Of a DNA stretch of 64,000 nt, positions 1 to 7,517 are shown in pieces. Under the pieces are notes generated by a model. It searched no databases, was not told the origin of the DNA, and was given only the letters and a program-made list of their open reading frames with translations. This DNA is from Acrocarpospora catenulata (lineage in GTDB: Bacteria; Actinomycetota; Actinomycetes; Streptosporangiales; Streptosporangiaceae): positions 62,001 to 126,000 of the forward strand of contig NZ_JAHCST010000001.1 in assembly GCF_018476525.1 (NCBI RefSeq). The letters are read 5' to 3'. Both the position numbers and the translations under genes were made by a program. Numbering within the stretch: position 1 is the first letter of the stretch; every line of letters starts with the position of its first letter.

Positions 1-558
1 GCGGGTGACCGTGCCGTTGAAGGCGGAGGTCACCGTCATCGTGGTGGGCAGGGTGAACTGCGCGGTCCAGCCGCTGACCGGCGCGGTGGTGGTGTTGATC
101 AGTGTGATCGTGGCCATGAGCCCCGGGCTGAAGGTGATGATCTGCACCCGGCAGGTCGGCGTGGTGGTGATGGCCAGCGTGCTGAAGGTGCCGGGATCCG
201 ACCGCGCCGACTGGTTCCCCGCCGCGTCGAACGCGATCACCGCGAACGTGTGCGCGGTGCCAGGGGCCAGCCCGCTGACCGCCTGGAACCGCTCGGCGGC
301 GCCGACCGTGCGGACGGTGGTCCAGCTGCCGCTCACCAGCTGTTGCAGGTGGTAGCCGGTGACCTGGACGTTGTCGGTGGCCTCGCCCCAGCTCACGTTG
401 GCGGCCGTGGTGGTGACGCTGCTGAACGTCGGAGCCGGCGGCTTGGACGGGGGTACGGTGTCCACCCCGGCGGACGCGGGTGCGGCGGTGATCGCCGCCA
501 TCGCCACCGCGACCACGGCGACTGCCAGCCGCCTGAGCACGGCCATACGAGTGTGCAT
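1..558 (-). CDS. Secreted FnIII + CBM2-like protein, partial (3' end outside window)
   Basis: The visible 186 codons start at an ATG preceded by GGGAG. They encode a Sec-type signal peptide (basic MHTRMAVLRRL followed by an Ala/Val-rich core ending near APASA). A fibronectin type III domain follows at about residues 35-120 (VSWGEATDNVQVTGYHLQ, then FAVIAFDAAGNQS). The start of a family 2 carbohydrate-binding module follows (CRVQIITF, then INTTTAPVSGWTAQFTLP). The gene runs off the left edge, so any catalytic domain is unseen. In actinobacteria this layout belongs to secreted polysaccharide-active or polysaccharide-binding proteins; the substrate is unknown. An in-frame alternative ATG lies four codons downstream. 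It is divergent from the P450 gene. Confidence 0.75.
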   Translation of the reverse strand, partial: MHTRMAVLRRLAVAVVAVAMAAITAAPASAGVDTVPPSKPPAPTFSSVTTTAANVSWGEATDNVQVTGYHLQQLVSGSWTTVRTVGAAERFQAVSGLAPGTAHTFAVIAFDAAGNQSARSDPGTFSTLAITTTPTCRVQIITFSPGLMATITLINTTTAPVSGWTAQFTLPTTMTVTSAFNGTVTR

Positions 559-679
559 ACGAGTGAGCTCCCATGACTCGACCGGCGAACCCGCCGGAAG
601 ACGACAGAACCACCCGCAATGATCGGAACCACGGCCCCGAAACCATCCGAATCCTGGACACGGTTGGACAGCGCCCGGG

Positions 680-709
680 TTGACCTCACAGCGCGCCTCT
701 CTCTACTGT
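680..709 (+). promoter_or_regulatory. Probable promoter of the first P450 gene
   Basis: TTGACC at 680-685 and TACTGT at 704-709 are separated by 18 bp. The predicted transcription start falls at about 716, at the edge of the operator pair 715-750. This geometry suits repression or tight control by a DNA-bound regulator. The assignment is by pattern only. Confidence 0.5.
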
Positions 710-714
710 GGTTT

Positions 715-750
715 CGTTCACCTATCGCCCGAATGTGCGTTGAGCGAACA
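715..750 (+). promoter_or_regulatory. Tandem IclR-type operator upstream of the first P450 gene
   Basis: The downstream site 734-750 reads TGTGCG-TTGAG-CGAACA. A degenerate site reads CGTTCA-CCTAT-CGCCCG at 715-731, exactly 19 bp upstream. The downstream site ends 30 bp before the ATG. The same 17-bp palindrome and 19-bp pitch recur at 3182-3217, 16646-16681 and 25192-25227. I infer binding by the IclR-family regulator encoded at 2108-2926. Confidence 0.6.
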
Positions 751-780
751 ATTGGCGCGGTCCCTAAGGCAGGCGATGAA

Positions 781-2061
781 ATGGTTGACCAGAACACACA
801 GGAAGCGCCGGCGGCTCGGTGCCCGGTCACGGGGCTGGGCTCGGAGTCGATGGCGACCCGGCTGAACCCGTTCGGGCCGGAGTACCTGGACGATCCCTAC
901 CGGGTGTTCAAAGACGCCCGAGCCGATGCGCGGGCCTATTACAGCGAAGACCTGGGGTACTGGATCCTGACCAGGTACGAGGACATCAGGCAGGTCATCC
1001 GCGACACCGTCAACTTCTCGGCCGACGCCGCCAACACCCCGCTCCAGCCGTTCGGGAAGCCGGTGCTTGAGGAACTGGCCAAGGCCGACTTCCGCCCGGT
1101 GCGCGTGCTCGTGGACAACGACCCACCTGGGCACGTACGCGTGCGGCGCCAGGTCAACAAGGCGTTCAACGCGCAACGGGTGAAGCTGATGGAGGAGCCG
1201 GTCCGCGAGCTGACGCGCCGGCACATCGACCGGTTCGCCGGCCAGCAGGAGGTCGAGTTCGTCTCGGCGCTGGCCTGGCCGCTGCCGGCGCTGGTGCTCT
1301 TCCACCTGTTCGGCATGCCGGACTCCTACCTGGAGGTCGTCAAGAACGGCTCGGCCGACCGGGTCATCCTCACCACCGGCAGGCCGGACGAGCAGGAGGC
1401 GCTGCGGGCGGCCAAGGGCCTCGCCGACTTCTACGCGCTCTGCCGCCAGTTGATCGACGACCGGCTCGAGAACCCCAGGGACGACTTCCCCAGCGACCTC
1501 ATCCGGGCCGGGGAGGGCCAGGAAGAGCCGTTGACCACCCGTGAGCTGGTCCAGGTCATGTACTCGATGCTCTTCGCGGGTCACGAGACCACGACCGGGC
1601 ATCTCACCCACCTGGTCCGGCGCGTGCTGCTGGAGCCGGGCCTGTGGCAGCGGCTGCGCGAGGACCGGAGCCTGATCCCGAACGTGGTGGAGGAGGTCCT
1701 GCGCCTGGAGGCGCCGGTCATCAACTGGCGGCGCCGGGCCAAACACGACGTCGAGGTGGGCGGCGTGACCATCCCCGCCGACGCGAAGATCCTGCTCCTG
1801 CTCGGCTCGGCCAACCACGACGAGGAGTTCTTCGAGGACGCCGACGCGCTTCAGCCCGAGCGCCGCAACGCGCGTCACCACCTGACGTTCGGCTTTGGCG
1901 AGCACCTGTGCCTGGGCGCTCCGCTGGCCCGGCTGGAGGGCCGGGTGGTGCTGGAGGAACTGGTCGACCGCTTCGCGTCGCCGAGCCTGCCGGAACAGGA
2001 GCTGGAGTTCACGCCCAGCATCCTGTTCCGCTCGCCGAAGGCTCTGACGATCACGCTGTAG
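781..2061 (+). CDS. Cytochrome P450
   Basis: A 426-residue class I bacterial P450, a soluble heme monooxygenase that takes electrons from a ferredoxin. Visible motifs are the I-helix oxygen-binding AGHETT (about 266-271), the ExxR pair E305/R308 and the heme loop FGFGEHLCLG (370-379) with proximal Cys377. The ATG at 781 was chosen because AAGGCAGG lies 7 bp upstream and the protein then begins as P450s of this size do; an upstream in-frame extension would cross the operators. It is monocistronic, ends in a strong hairpin shared with the convergent IclR gene, and carries the regulon operator. Ferredoxins at 4605 and 12300 and the reductase at 9872 are likely partners. Substrate unknown. Confidence 0.9.
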   Translation: MVDQNTQEAPAARCPVTGLGSESMATRLNPFGPEYLDDPYRVFKDARADARAYYSEDLGYWILTRYEDIRQVIRDTVNFSADAANTPLQPFGKPVLEELAKADFRPVRVLVDNDPPGHVRVRRQVNKAFNAQRVKLMEEPVRELTRRHIDRFAGQQEVEFVSALAWPLPALVLFHLFGMPDSYLEVVKNGSADRVILTTGRPDEQEALRAAKGLADFYALCRQLIDDRLENPRDDFPSDLIRAGEGQEEPLTTRELVQVMYSMLFAGHETTTGHLTHLVRRVLLEPGLWQRLREDRSLIPNVVEEVLRLEAPVINWRRRAKHDVEVGGVTIPADAKILLLLGSANHDEEFFEDADALQPERRNARHHLTFGFGEHLCLGAPLARLEGRVVLEELVDRFASPSLPEQELEFTPSILFRSPKALTITL

Positions 2062-2070
2062 AAACCCGGC

Positions 2071-2101
2071 ATCGGTCGGCCGCGTCAGGCGGCCGGCCGA
2101 T
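2071..2101. terminator. Hairpin between convergent P450 and IclR genes
   Basis: A 13-bp stem (left arm 2071-2083, right arm 2089-2101, one G-U pair) encloses a 5-nt loop. It lies exactly between two convergent stop codons. There is no U-tract, as is common for high-GC bidirectional terminators. Confidence 0.6.
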
Positions 2102-2107
2102 CGCGCG

Positions 2108-2926
2108 TCAGTTGCGCAGGCGCAGGATGCGCTCGATCTCGGCGCCCGTCGCGCGCAGGGCGGGCAGGTACTCCCGCTCGATCGTCTCGATGGAGGTGCG
2201 GCTCGCGTGCGCCGCCACGCTGATGCCCATGGTCGGGCGATTGGCCTGGCGTACGGGCACGGAGACGGCGCAGATCCCCGCCTCGATCTCCTGGTCCATG
2301 ATGCAGTGGCCCTGGTTCCGCACGGTCTGGATGACCTCGCGCAGGCGGCCGGGGTCGGTAATCGTCCGGTCCGTCTCGCGGCGTAGCGTGGTGGTTCGCA
2401 GGTATTCGTCGAGCTCATTGTCGGTGAGCTCGGCCAGGAGCACGCGGCCGATGGCGGTGAGGTAGGCGGGGATGCGGGTGCCGACCGACAGGGCGAGCGT
2501 CATGATGCGCGGGAACGACGTCTGGGCGCGCGCCACGAAGACGACATCGTGGCCGTCGAGCACCCCTGCCGAGCACGACTCGTGAAGTTTCTCGGCGAGA
2601 TCGTGCAACTGGAACTGGAAGACGCTGTCGACCGACATCGTGGACAGGTAGGAGTAGCCGAGCTCCAGGATGGTCGGCCGCAGCCGGTAGCGCCCGTTCT
2701 CGCAACTGGCGTAGCCGTCGGTCTCCAGCGTGTGGAGGAAGCGGCGGGCCGTCGCGCGGTTCAGCCCGGCCGCGCGGGCGACCTCGGCGATCGTCAGAGT
2801 GGGCTGGCTCTGGGAGAAGCAGCGGATGACCGCGAGACCCCGGCCGAAGGCGCTCACATAGGCCGAGCGAGCCTGGTCGTCGCCCCATTCTGGGCCGTTG
2901 TCGGTCTCCTGCGTGTTCTGGCTCAT
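2108..2926 (-). CDS. IclR-family regulator, PcaR/PcaU/PobR subgroup
   Basis: A 272-residue regulator with an N-terminal winged helix-turn-helix (about 28-85: FGRGLAVIRCF, LTIAEVARAAGLNRATARRF, then LETDGYA) and a C-terminal effector domain. The phrases RGLAVIRCF and LELGYSYLS are typical of the PcaR/PcaU/PobR subgroup, which responds to aromatic acids or beta-ketoadipate intermediates. The ATG at 2926 is preferred over an in-frame ATG at 2998 because AGGA precedes it and the shorter protein matches family length. A regulon-type operator lies upstream at 3027-3043, suggesting autoregulation. I infer it controls the five operator-bearing promoters across 0.7-29.5 kb; whether it activates or represses cannot be read. 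Confidence 0.88.
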   Translation of the reverse strand: MSQNTQETDNGPEWGDDQARSAYVSAFGRGLAVIRCFSQSQPTLTIAEVARAAGLNRATARRFLHTLETDGYASCENGRYRLRPTILELGYSYLSTMSVDSVFQFQLHDLAEKLHESCSAGVLDGHDVVFVARAQTSFPRIMTLALSVGTRIPAYLTAIGRVLLAELTDNELDEYLRTTTLRRETDRTITDPGRLREVIQTVRNQGHCIMDQEIEAGICAVSVPVRQANRPTMGISVAAHASRTSIETIEREYLPALRATGAEIERILRLRN

Positions 2927-3026
2927 GGCATCCTGTGTTCGGTCTCGGGAGGCGGGTTTCGATCGCGATTCAGCGGACTGCGCCCTCTGCGGTGCCATCG
3001 AGATCCTACCCCAGTTATCGATCAGG

Positions 3027-3043
3027 TGGGCGTCAGGCGAACA
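3027..3043 (-). promoter_or_regulatory. Regulon operator upstream of the IclR gene
   Basis: TGGGCG-TCAGG-CGAACA on the plus strand matches the 17-bp consensus with one strong half (CGAACA). It lies about 100 bp upstream of the IclR start and 139 bp before the Rieske promoter hairpin-free segment begins, so autoregulation of the regulator is its likeliest role. Confidence 0.5.
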
Positions 3044-3149
3044 CTTCCGCCCGGCGCCAGTGCCCGAAATCTCCCGATCTCACGACCTGTCCGGCCTCGC
3101 CACCTGGGTTTTTGCCGCGACTGACCGGTTTGGGGCGCCTGGCTGCGCC

Positions 3150-3178
3150 TTGACAGGACATGACGGGCTCTCATAGCT
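3150..3178 (+). promoter_or_regulatory. Probable promoter of the Rieske operon
   Basis: A perfect TTGACA (3150-3155) is followed after 16-17 bp by CATAGC/ATAGCT. The TTGACA ends exactly 26 bases before the first operator base at 3182, the same distance as in front of 16646. Confidence 0.55.
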
Positions 3179-3181
3179 TGG

Positions 3182-3217
3182 TGGAGCCACAGCGACCATG
3201 TGGGCGCTATGCGAACG
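3182..3217 (+). promoter_or_regulatory. Tandem IclR-type operators of the Rieske operon
   Basis: Two 17-bp sites at a 19-bp pitch: TGGAGC-CACAG-CGACCA (3182-3198) and TGGGCG-CTATG-CGAACG (3201-3217). They lie just downstream of the predicted -10 box, over the expected transcription start. The pattern repeats that of 16646-16681. Confidence 0.6.
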
Positions 3218-3258
3218 GCGAACGGTGCGGAGAACACCACTCACTGGGAGGCGCTGCT

Positions 3259-4581
3259 TTGATTTCCGTCCAAGAGACCGACAACCTGACTCGCGTCGGA
3301 CCGGGCACGCCCACTGGTGAGTACCTCCGTCAGTTCTGGCTGCCCTTCCTGGGGTCGGACGCGGTGGAGCCCGGCGGCGAGCCGTTCCCCGTCCGCCTGC
3401 TCGGCGAGGACCTGATCGCCTTCCGGCGGGAGGACGGCCTGGTCGGCCTGGTCGACGTCGCGTGCGCGCACCGCCGCGCGCCCCTGCTCTACGCCCGCAA
3501 CGAAGGCTGCGGCCTGCGCTGCGTCTACCACGGCTGGCAGTACGACATCGACGGCCAGTGCACCGACATGCCGGCCGAGCCGGCCAACAGCCGGTTCAAG
3601 AAGCACATCAAGATCAAGGCGTACCCGTGCCGGGAGCGTAACGGGGTCGTCTGGACCTACATGGGTAAGGGCGAGCCGCCGGAGCTGCCCGAGCTGGAGT
3701 GGAACCTGCTGCCGCCCGAGCGGGTGCACATCTCGTTCCGGGTGCAGGAGACCGACTGGCTCAGCTCGTACGAGGGCGAGATCGACTCGGCGCACGCCCC
3801 CATCCTGCACGGCCGGCTCGACAAGACCAGCAAGCGCTCCCGCACGACGATGGCCAGGTCCGGCCGCCCGATCTTCGACGTCATGCAGCAGCCCTTCGGG
3901 GTCAGCGTCGGCGCCCGCCGCGAGGTGCCGGAGCGCGACGAGCTGTACTGGCGGGTCAACCAGTTCGTGATGCCCTTCTACACGCTGGTGCCCCCCAAGA
4001 GCGAGGAGTGGGCCGAGCTCACCGGCCACGCCTGGATCCCCATCGACGACACGCACACCCTCGCCGTCGGCTTCACCTACCTGCCGGACCGGCCGCTGAA
4101 GGAGCGGATGGTCGACGTCTTCACCCACGGATACCAGGGGCGCGAGACCGGCCACCCCAGCGACCAGGCGCAGGATCTCAACGTGCCGCACAACGTGCCG
4201 TACTGGAAGTACGTCACCAAGTTCATGCGCGCCAGCAACTACCTGTTCGACCACAGTCTCCAGCAGACCACCTACTTCTCCGGCCTGCCCGGCCTGTGGG
4301 TGCAGGACGTCGCCGCGCAGAGCGGCGCGCTGGCCGTCCCGCGGACCTTCGAGAACCTGACATCGAGCGACGCCGGCATCGTGGTGGTGCGTCAGGTCCT
4401 GCGCGACTGCGTCGAGGCCTACGCCGCGTCCGGGGAACTCCCCGCCTCCGCCGTCGATCCGTCCCTCTCGCGGGTACGCGCGGTCGCGGCCCTGCTCAAG
4501 CGCGACGAGACGTGGGTGGAGGCGCTCGGCGAGTTCATGTTCAAGCCGGTCGGCGACCCGCTTGGATACACCGTCCCGTGA
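3259..4581 (+). CDS. Rieske non-heme iron oxygenase, alpha subunit
   Basis: A 440-residue oxygenase of the single-component-alpha (phthalate 4,5-dioxygenase / O-demethylase) type. The Rieske 2Fe-2S ligands are C69-x-H71 and C88-x2-H91. The catalytic iron motif is D176-x2-H179-x4-H184 in GEIDSAHAPILH. Such enzymes hydroxylate or demethylate aromatic rings using electrons from a reductase/ferredoxin. The TTG at 3259 was chosen because GGGAGG lies 7 bp upstream and the protein then starts MISVQETDNLTRVGPGTP, as relatives do; longer readings would cross the operators. It heads a 14-gene operon in which genes mostly overlap or lie within 25 bp. No dedicated Rieske reductase is present, so the reductase at 9872 may serve it. 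Confidence 0.9.
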   Translation: MISVQETDNLTRVGPGTPTGEYLRQFWLPFLGSDAVEPGGEPFPVRLLGEDLIAFRREDGLVGLVDVACAHRRAPLLYARNEGCGLRCVYHGWQYDIDGQCTDMPAEPANSRFKKHIKIKAYPCRERNGVVWTYMGKGEPPELPELEWNLLPPERVHISFRVQETDWLSSYEGEIDSAHAPILHGRLDKTSKRSRTTMARSGRPIFDVMQQPFGVSVGARREVPERDELYWRVNQFVMPFYTLVPPKSEEWAELTGHAWIPIDDTHTLAVGFTYLPDRPLKERMVDVFTHGYQGRETGHPSDQAQDLNVPHNVPYWKYVTKFMRASNYLFDHSLQQTTYFSGLPGLWVQDVAAQSGALAVPRTFENLTSSDAGIVVVRQVLRDCVEAYAASGELPASAVDPSLSRVRAVAALLKRDETWVEALGEFMFKPVGDPLGYTVP

Positions 4582-4604
4582 GCGTCAGTGGAGAGGAAAC
4601 ACCG

Positions 4605-4817
4605 TTGAAGATCGTCGCCAGCCGCGAGCTCTGCCGGGGCCACGGGCAGTGCGAGTTGTTCGCCCCCGACTACTTCCAGATCGACGACGACGCCCTCGTC
4701 GTGGTCGTCAAGGACGAGGTGGCGCCCGAGGACGTGATCGCCGTCCAGGACGCGGTCACCCACTGCCCGGAGGCCGCTCTCCGCCTGGAGCAGGCCCGAG
4801 ACGGCGCACGGCAATGA
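4605..4817 (+). CDS. 3Fe-4S ferredoxin
   Basis: A 70-residue ferredoxin with three cluster cysteines, C10, C16 (CRGHGQC) and C54 (HCPE), the pattern of the [3Fe-4S] ferredoxins that feed actinobacterial P450s. The TTG start at 4605 is supported by GAGAGGAAAC with 7 bp spacing; a GTG at 4578 overlapping the Rieske stop is the alternative. It sits directly after the Rieske gene and overlaps the next ORF by 4 bp (ATGA). It probably delivers electrons from the FAD reductase at 9872 to a P450 or the Rieske oxygenase. Confidence 0.85.
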   Translation: MKIVASRELCRGHGQCELFAPDYFQIDDDALVVVVKDEVAPEDVIAVQDAVTHCPEAALRLEQARDGARQ

Positions 4818-5140
4818 AGGTCGGTGACTACCTGCGGGTGCCGTACCTGGTGACCGCGCAGTCGGTGCCGCGCGAGGACGGGACCTGGGTACGCCACGTG
4901 GAGCACCCCGAGCTGCCTGACTGCGTGGCCGAGGCGGAGTCGATCTTCGACGCGCTCCGGCTGCTGGAGGCCAAGCGGATCGAGACGGTGCTCGACATGC
5001 TCGCCGCCGGGCGGACCCCGCCCACCAAAGGTTTCCTGCTCGGCGCGACGCAGGCCTGGCAGCGGGTCCAGCGGGCCGGGCTCGCGGACCGGATCGAGCC
5101 GGTCTGGGAGCACGACGCCGAGTCGCTGCGGGCGCCATGA
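4814..5140 (+). CDS. Small HicB-like protein of unknown function
   Basis: A 108-residue protein, overlapping both neighbours by 4 bp, so surely translated with the operon. The N-terminal half (LVTAQSVPREDGTWVRHVEH, then PELPDCVAEAESIFDALRLL) has the sequence rhythm of the HicB antitoxin-like fold: a short beta hairpin, a PELP-C turn, then a helix beginning after the A/S-rich stretch. The C-terminal half has no recognisable family. There is no HicA toxin and no DNA-binding tail, so a toxin-antitoxin role is unlikely. A structural or enzyme-accessory role in the catabolic complex is possible. Not recognised with certainty. Confidence 0.6.
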   Translation: MKVGDYLRVPYLVTAQSVPREDGTWVRHVEHPELPDCVAEAESIFDALRLLEAKRIETVLDMLAAGRTPPTKGFLLGATQAWQRVQRAGLADRIEPVWEHDAESLRAP

Positions 5141-6237
5141 ACACCGGAGCCGCATTCACAGGTGTCGGTTACTCCGCGATCGATCGGCAGACGGATCGCG
5201 GCATCGTGTCCTACGCCCGCGAGGCCGCGCTCGACGCGCTGCGGATGGCGGGCGTCGAGCGGGACCTGATCGACGGATACGTCGGCATCGGCCAGAACCC
5301 GAACCCGTCGGCGATCGCCGGTGACGGGGCCGACCACGTGTCCGCCTACCTGATGGTCGACACCCTCGGCCTGACCGGGCTCTCTTGGGTCAGCGACGTC
5401 TCCGGCTTCGCCGTCAACATGGCGGCGACGGCGGCGGCGGCGATCGCTTCCGGCCAGTGCACGGCGGTGCTCGGGGTGCGCGCCGTCCACCACGGCGGGG
5501 GAGGGGCACCCAGTCCGGAGGCGGCGGGGACGGCCCAGTGGACCCTGCCGTTCGGCGCCGGACCCGGCGGCACGCGCTTCGCCCTCAGGATGCGGCAGTA
5601 CCTGGAGCGTTCCGGCGCGCGGCGTGAGCAGGTGTGGCAGATCGTGGACGCCGCGCGGGCGCACGCCCGCAACAACCCGGTGGCCTACTTCCGCGACCGT
5701 GAGCTCTCGCTGGAGGAGTACCTGGCGGCGCCGATGATCAGCGACCCGGTCTCGCTCTACGACTGCGACCTGCCGGTCACGGGAGCCGGGGCCTTCGTGA
5801 TGATCTCGGCAGAAGCGGCCCAGCGCGAGGGCCGTCCGGCCGCGTACCTGCGCGCCCACGCGAACTGGACCAACGCCGACGGCATCCTCGACCGGGCAGG
5901 ACTGACCCCGGGCGACATCGACGTCTGCCAGCTCTACGACGGCTACTCCTTCATGGTCTACGAGTGGCTCGAACGGCTCGGCTGGTGTGCGGAGTACACG
6001 GCCTGGAAGTTCGTGGCGGACGGACACACCCGCCCAGGTGGCGACCTCCCGGTGAACACCTTCGGGGGAGCGCTGGGCGAGGGCCGGCTGCACGGCATGG
6101 GTCACCTGCGCGAAGGCATCGCCCAGGTTCTCGGCGCGGCCGGACCGCGCCAGGTGCGCGACGTGGAGCACTGCCTGGTCCAGATCGGTCCCTACGACCG
6201 GTCGGCGCTGGCGGTACTGAGCCGGGAAGCGGCATGA
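5137..6237 (+). CDS. Thiolase-fold lipid-transfer/aldolase protein lacking the nucleophilic Cys
   Basis: A 366-residue thiolase-superfamily protein of the SCP-x/Ltp kind. The segment where thiolases carry CxSG reads SDVSGFAVNMAATAAAAIASG, without cysteine. The C-terminal part shows DVCQLYDGYSF, PGGDLPVNTFGGAL and RQVRDVEH, typical of Ltp proteins. Ltp2-type members, with a DUF35 partner, cleave beta-hydroxyacyl-CoAs by retro-aldol reaction; BbsB of the benzylsuccinate pathway, also with a DUF35 partner (BbsA), is a true thiolase. The DUF35 protein at 16220-16645 is the obvious partner. The missing Cys argues for aldolase rather than thiolase. It is translationally coupled at its 5' end (ATGA overlap) and ends at the following CoA-transferase region. 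Confidence 0.82.
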   Translation: MNTGAAFTGVGYSAIDRQTDRGIVSYAREAALDALRMAGVERDLIDGYVGIGQNPNPSAIAGDGADHVSAYLMVDTLGLTGLSWVSDVSGFAVNMAATAAAAIASGQCTAVLGVRAVHHGGGGAPSPEAAGTAQWTLPFGAGPGGTRFALRMRQYLERSGARREQVWQIVDAARAHARNNPVAYFRDRELSLEEYLAAPMISDPVSLYDCDLPVTGAGAFVMISAEAAQREGRPAAYLRAHANWTNADGILDRAGLTPGDIDVCQLYDGYSFMVYEWLERLGWCAEYTAWKFVADGHTRPGGDLPVNTFGGALGEGRLHGMGHLREGIAQVLGAAGPRQVRDVEHCLVQIGPYDRSALAVLSREAA

Positions 6238-6248
6238 GGAGGACGGAC

Positions 6249-7517
6249 GTGCCGACGGCACAGGCGGAAGAGGGCGCCCTGGCGGGCTGCCGGGTACTGG
6301 AGATCAGCCATCTGGCGGCCGCCGTGGCGGGCAAGGTCCTGGCCGATCTCGGCGCCGACGTGGTGAAGATCGAGCCCCGGGGCGGCGAGCCGGCCCGCAC
6401 CGCGGAACCGGCCCACGTGGACGGCGGCGGCCAGCGGCACGGCCTGAACTTCCTGGCGTTCAACCTGGGCAAGCGGAGCGTGACGCTGGATCTGGACAGC
6501 GAGGCCGGCCGGGAGATCCTCGCCAGGCTCGCCCGGACCGCCGACATCGTGCTGGTGGACTGGGAGCGGATCGGCGACCCCGCCGAGGCCGACCGGCTCC
6601 GCGAGATCTGCACCCGGGACAACCCCGCGCTGGTCTGGTGCGAGATCTGGCCCTACGGCCGGGGAGAGCACGAGTCGACCCTCGCCACCGAGCTCACCCT
6701 CCAGGCACAGGGCGGGCACCTCAACCTCAACGGCGAGATCGACCGGCCGCCGGTACGGATCAGCGCGCCGGTGGCCACCGCGCAGAGCGGGGCGGAGGCG
6801 GCCAGCGCCGCCCTGATGGCCTACTACCACGCGGTCCGTACGGGCGAAGGCCAGCGGGTGGACGTCTCGGTCCAGGCGTGCGTCGTCTGGACCCTGCTGA
6901 ACACGACCATGACCTGGCAGTGCCTGGCCGTGGACGAGGTACGCGGCGGCTCGGTCAAGAAGGAGCGCGGCAACACCTTCTTCACCCGCCTGGTCTGGCC
7001 GTGCCGCGACGGCTTCATCCAGTTCGGCCCGGTCGGCGGCGGTGGCGGGGCCGTACGCGAGCAGTCCTACGCGACGCTGGTGGACTGGATGCGGCAGGAG
7101 GGCCACTACCGGCCCATCCTGGAGGCCCACGACTGGAACGGGCAGGGCCGCTTCGACATCCCGCAGCAGGCCTACGACGAGGTGACCGAGGCGATCGGCG
7201 ACTTCATCCGCACCCGCACCCTCGCCGAGCTCATCGAGCACGGCATGAAACGCCGGATCCTGCTGGCGCCCGTCTACTCGATCCCCCAGTTGCTGGCGGC
7301 CGAGCAGCTGGTCGCCAGGAACTTCTTCCGCAGGGTCGAGGACGACCGGCGGGACGCGACCGCGCTCCACCCCGGTCCGTTCGCCGTACTCTCCCGGACC
7401 CCGCTGGCGGCCCCGCGCCCCGCACCCGTCACGGGCGCCGACACGGTACGGGTGCTCGCCGAGCTCGGGTTCACCGGCGACGACATCGACAGGCTCGCGG
7501 CGGCGGAGGCGGTATGA
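6249..7517 (+). CDS. Class III CoA-transferase (CaiB/BaiF), possibly non-catalytic subunit
   Basis: A 422-residue family III CoA-transferase: CRVLEISHLAAAVAGKVLADLGADVVKIEP at the N-terminus and a TGEGQRVDVSVQ segment mid-protein. The region that normally holds the catalytic Asp (iaDxxxG) reads VATAQSG, so that Asp appears to be replaced. With the adjacent paralogue at 7514 it may form a hetero-oligomer like BbsE/BbsF (succinyl-CoA:benzylsuccinate CoA-transferase). GTG 6249 was chosen for its AGGAGG at 6 bp; ATG 6234, overlapping the upstream stop, is a real alternative. Role: activating a carboxylic acid to its CoA ester. Confidence 0.85.
   Translation: MPTAQAEEGALAGCRVLEISHLAAAVAGKVLADLGADVVKIEPRGGEPARTAEPAHVDGGGQRHGLNFLAFNLGKRSVTLDLDSEAGREILARLARTADIVLVDWERIGDPAEADRLREICTRDNPALVWCEIWPYGRGEHESTLATELTLQAQGGHLNLNGEIDRPPVRISAPVATAQSGAEAASAALMAYYHAVRTGEGQRVDVSVQACVVWTLLNTTMTWQCLAVDEVRGGSVKKERGNTFFTRLVWPCRDGFIQFGPVGGGGGAVREQSYATLVDWMRQEGHYRPILEAHDWNGQGRFDIPQQAYDEVTEAIGDFIRTRTLAELIEHGMKRRILLAPVYSIPQLLAAEQLVARNFFRRVEDDRRDATALHPGPFAVLSRTPLAAPRPAPVTGADTVRVLAELGFTGDDIDRLAAAEAV

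Larger units (their letters stand above)
2927..3258. other. Divergent intergenic regulatory region, IclR / Rieske operon
   Basis: This 332-bp stretch holds no credible gene. It contains a half-site TGTTCG (2936-2941) beside the IclR start, an operator at 3027-3043, a -10-like TAGGAT on the minus strand (3003-3008), the Rieske promoter and the tandem operators 3182-3217. Confidence 0.6.

Noticed and set aside
3160-3258. N-terminal extension of the Rieske oxygenase to 3160
   Set aside because: It would run through the promoter and tandem operators and adds sequence not seen in the family; TTG 3259 has a good Shine-Dalgarno.
4814-5140. HicAB toxin-antitoxin system
   Set aside because: No HicA-like toxin gene lies next to it and it is embedded by overlaps in a metabolic operon.
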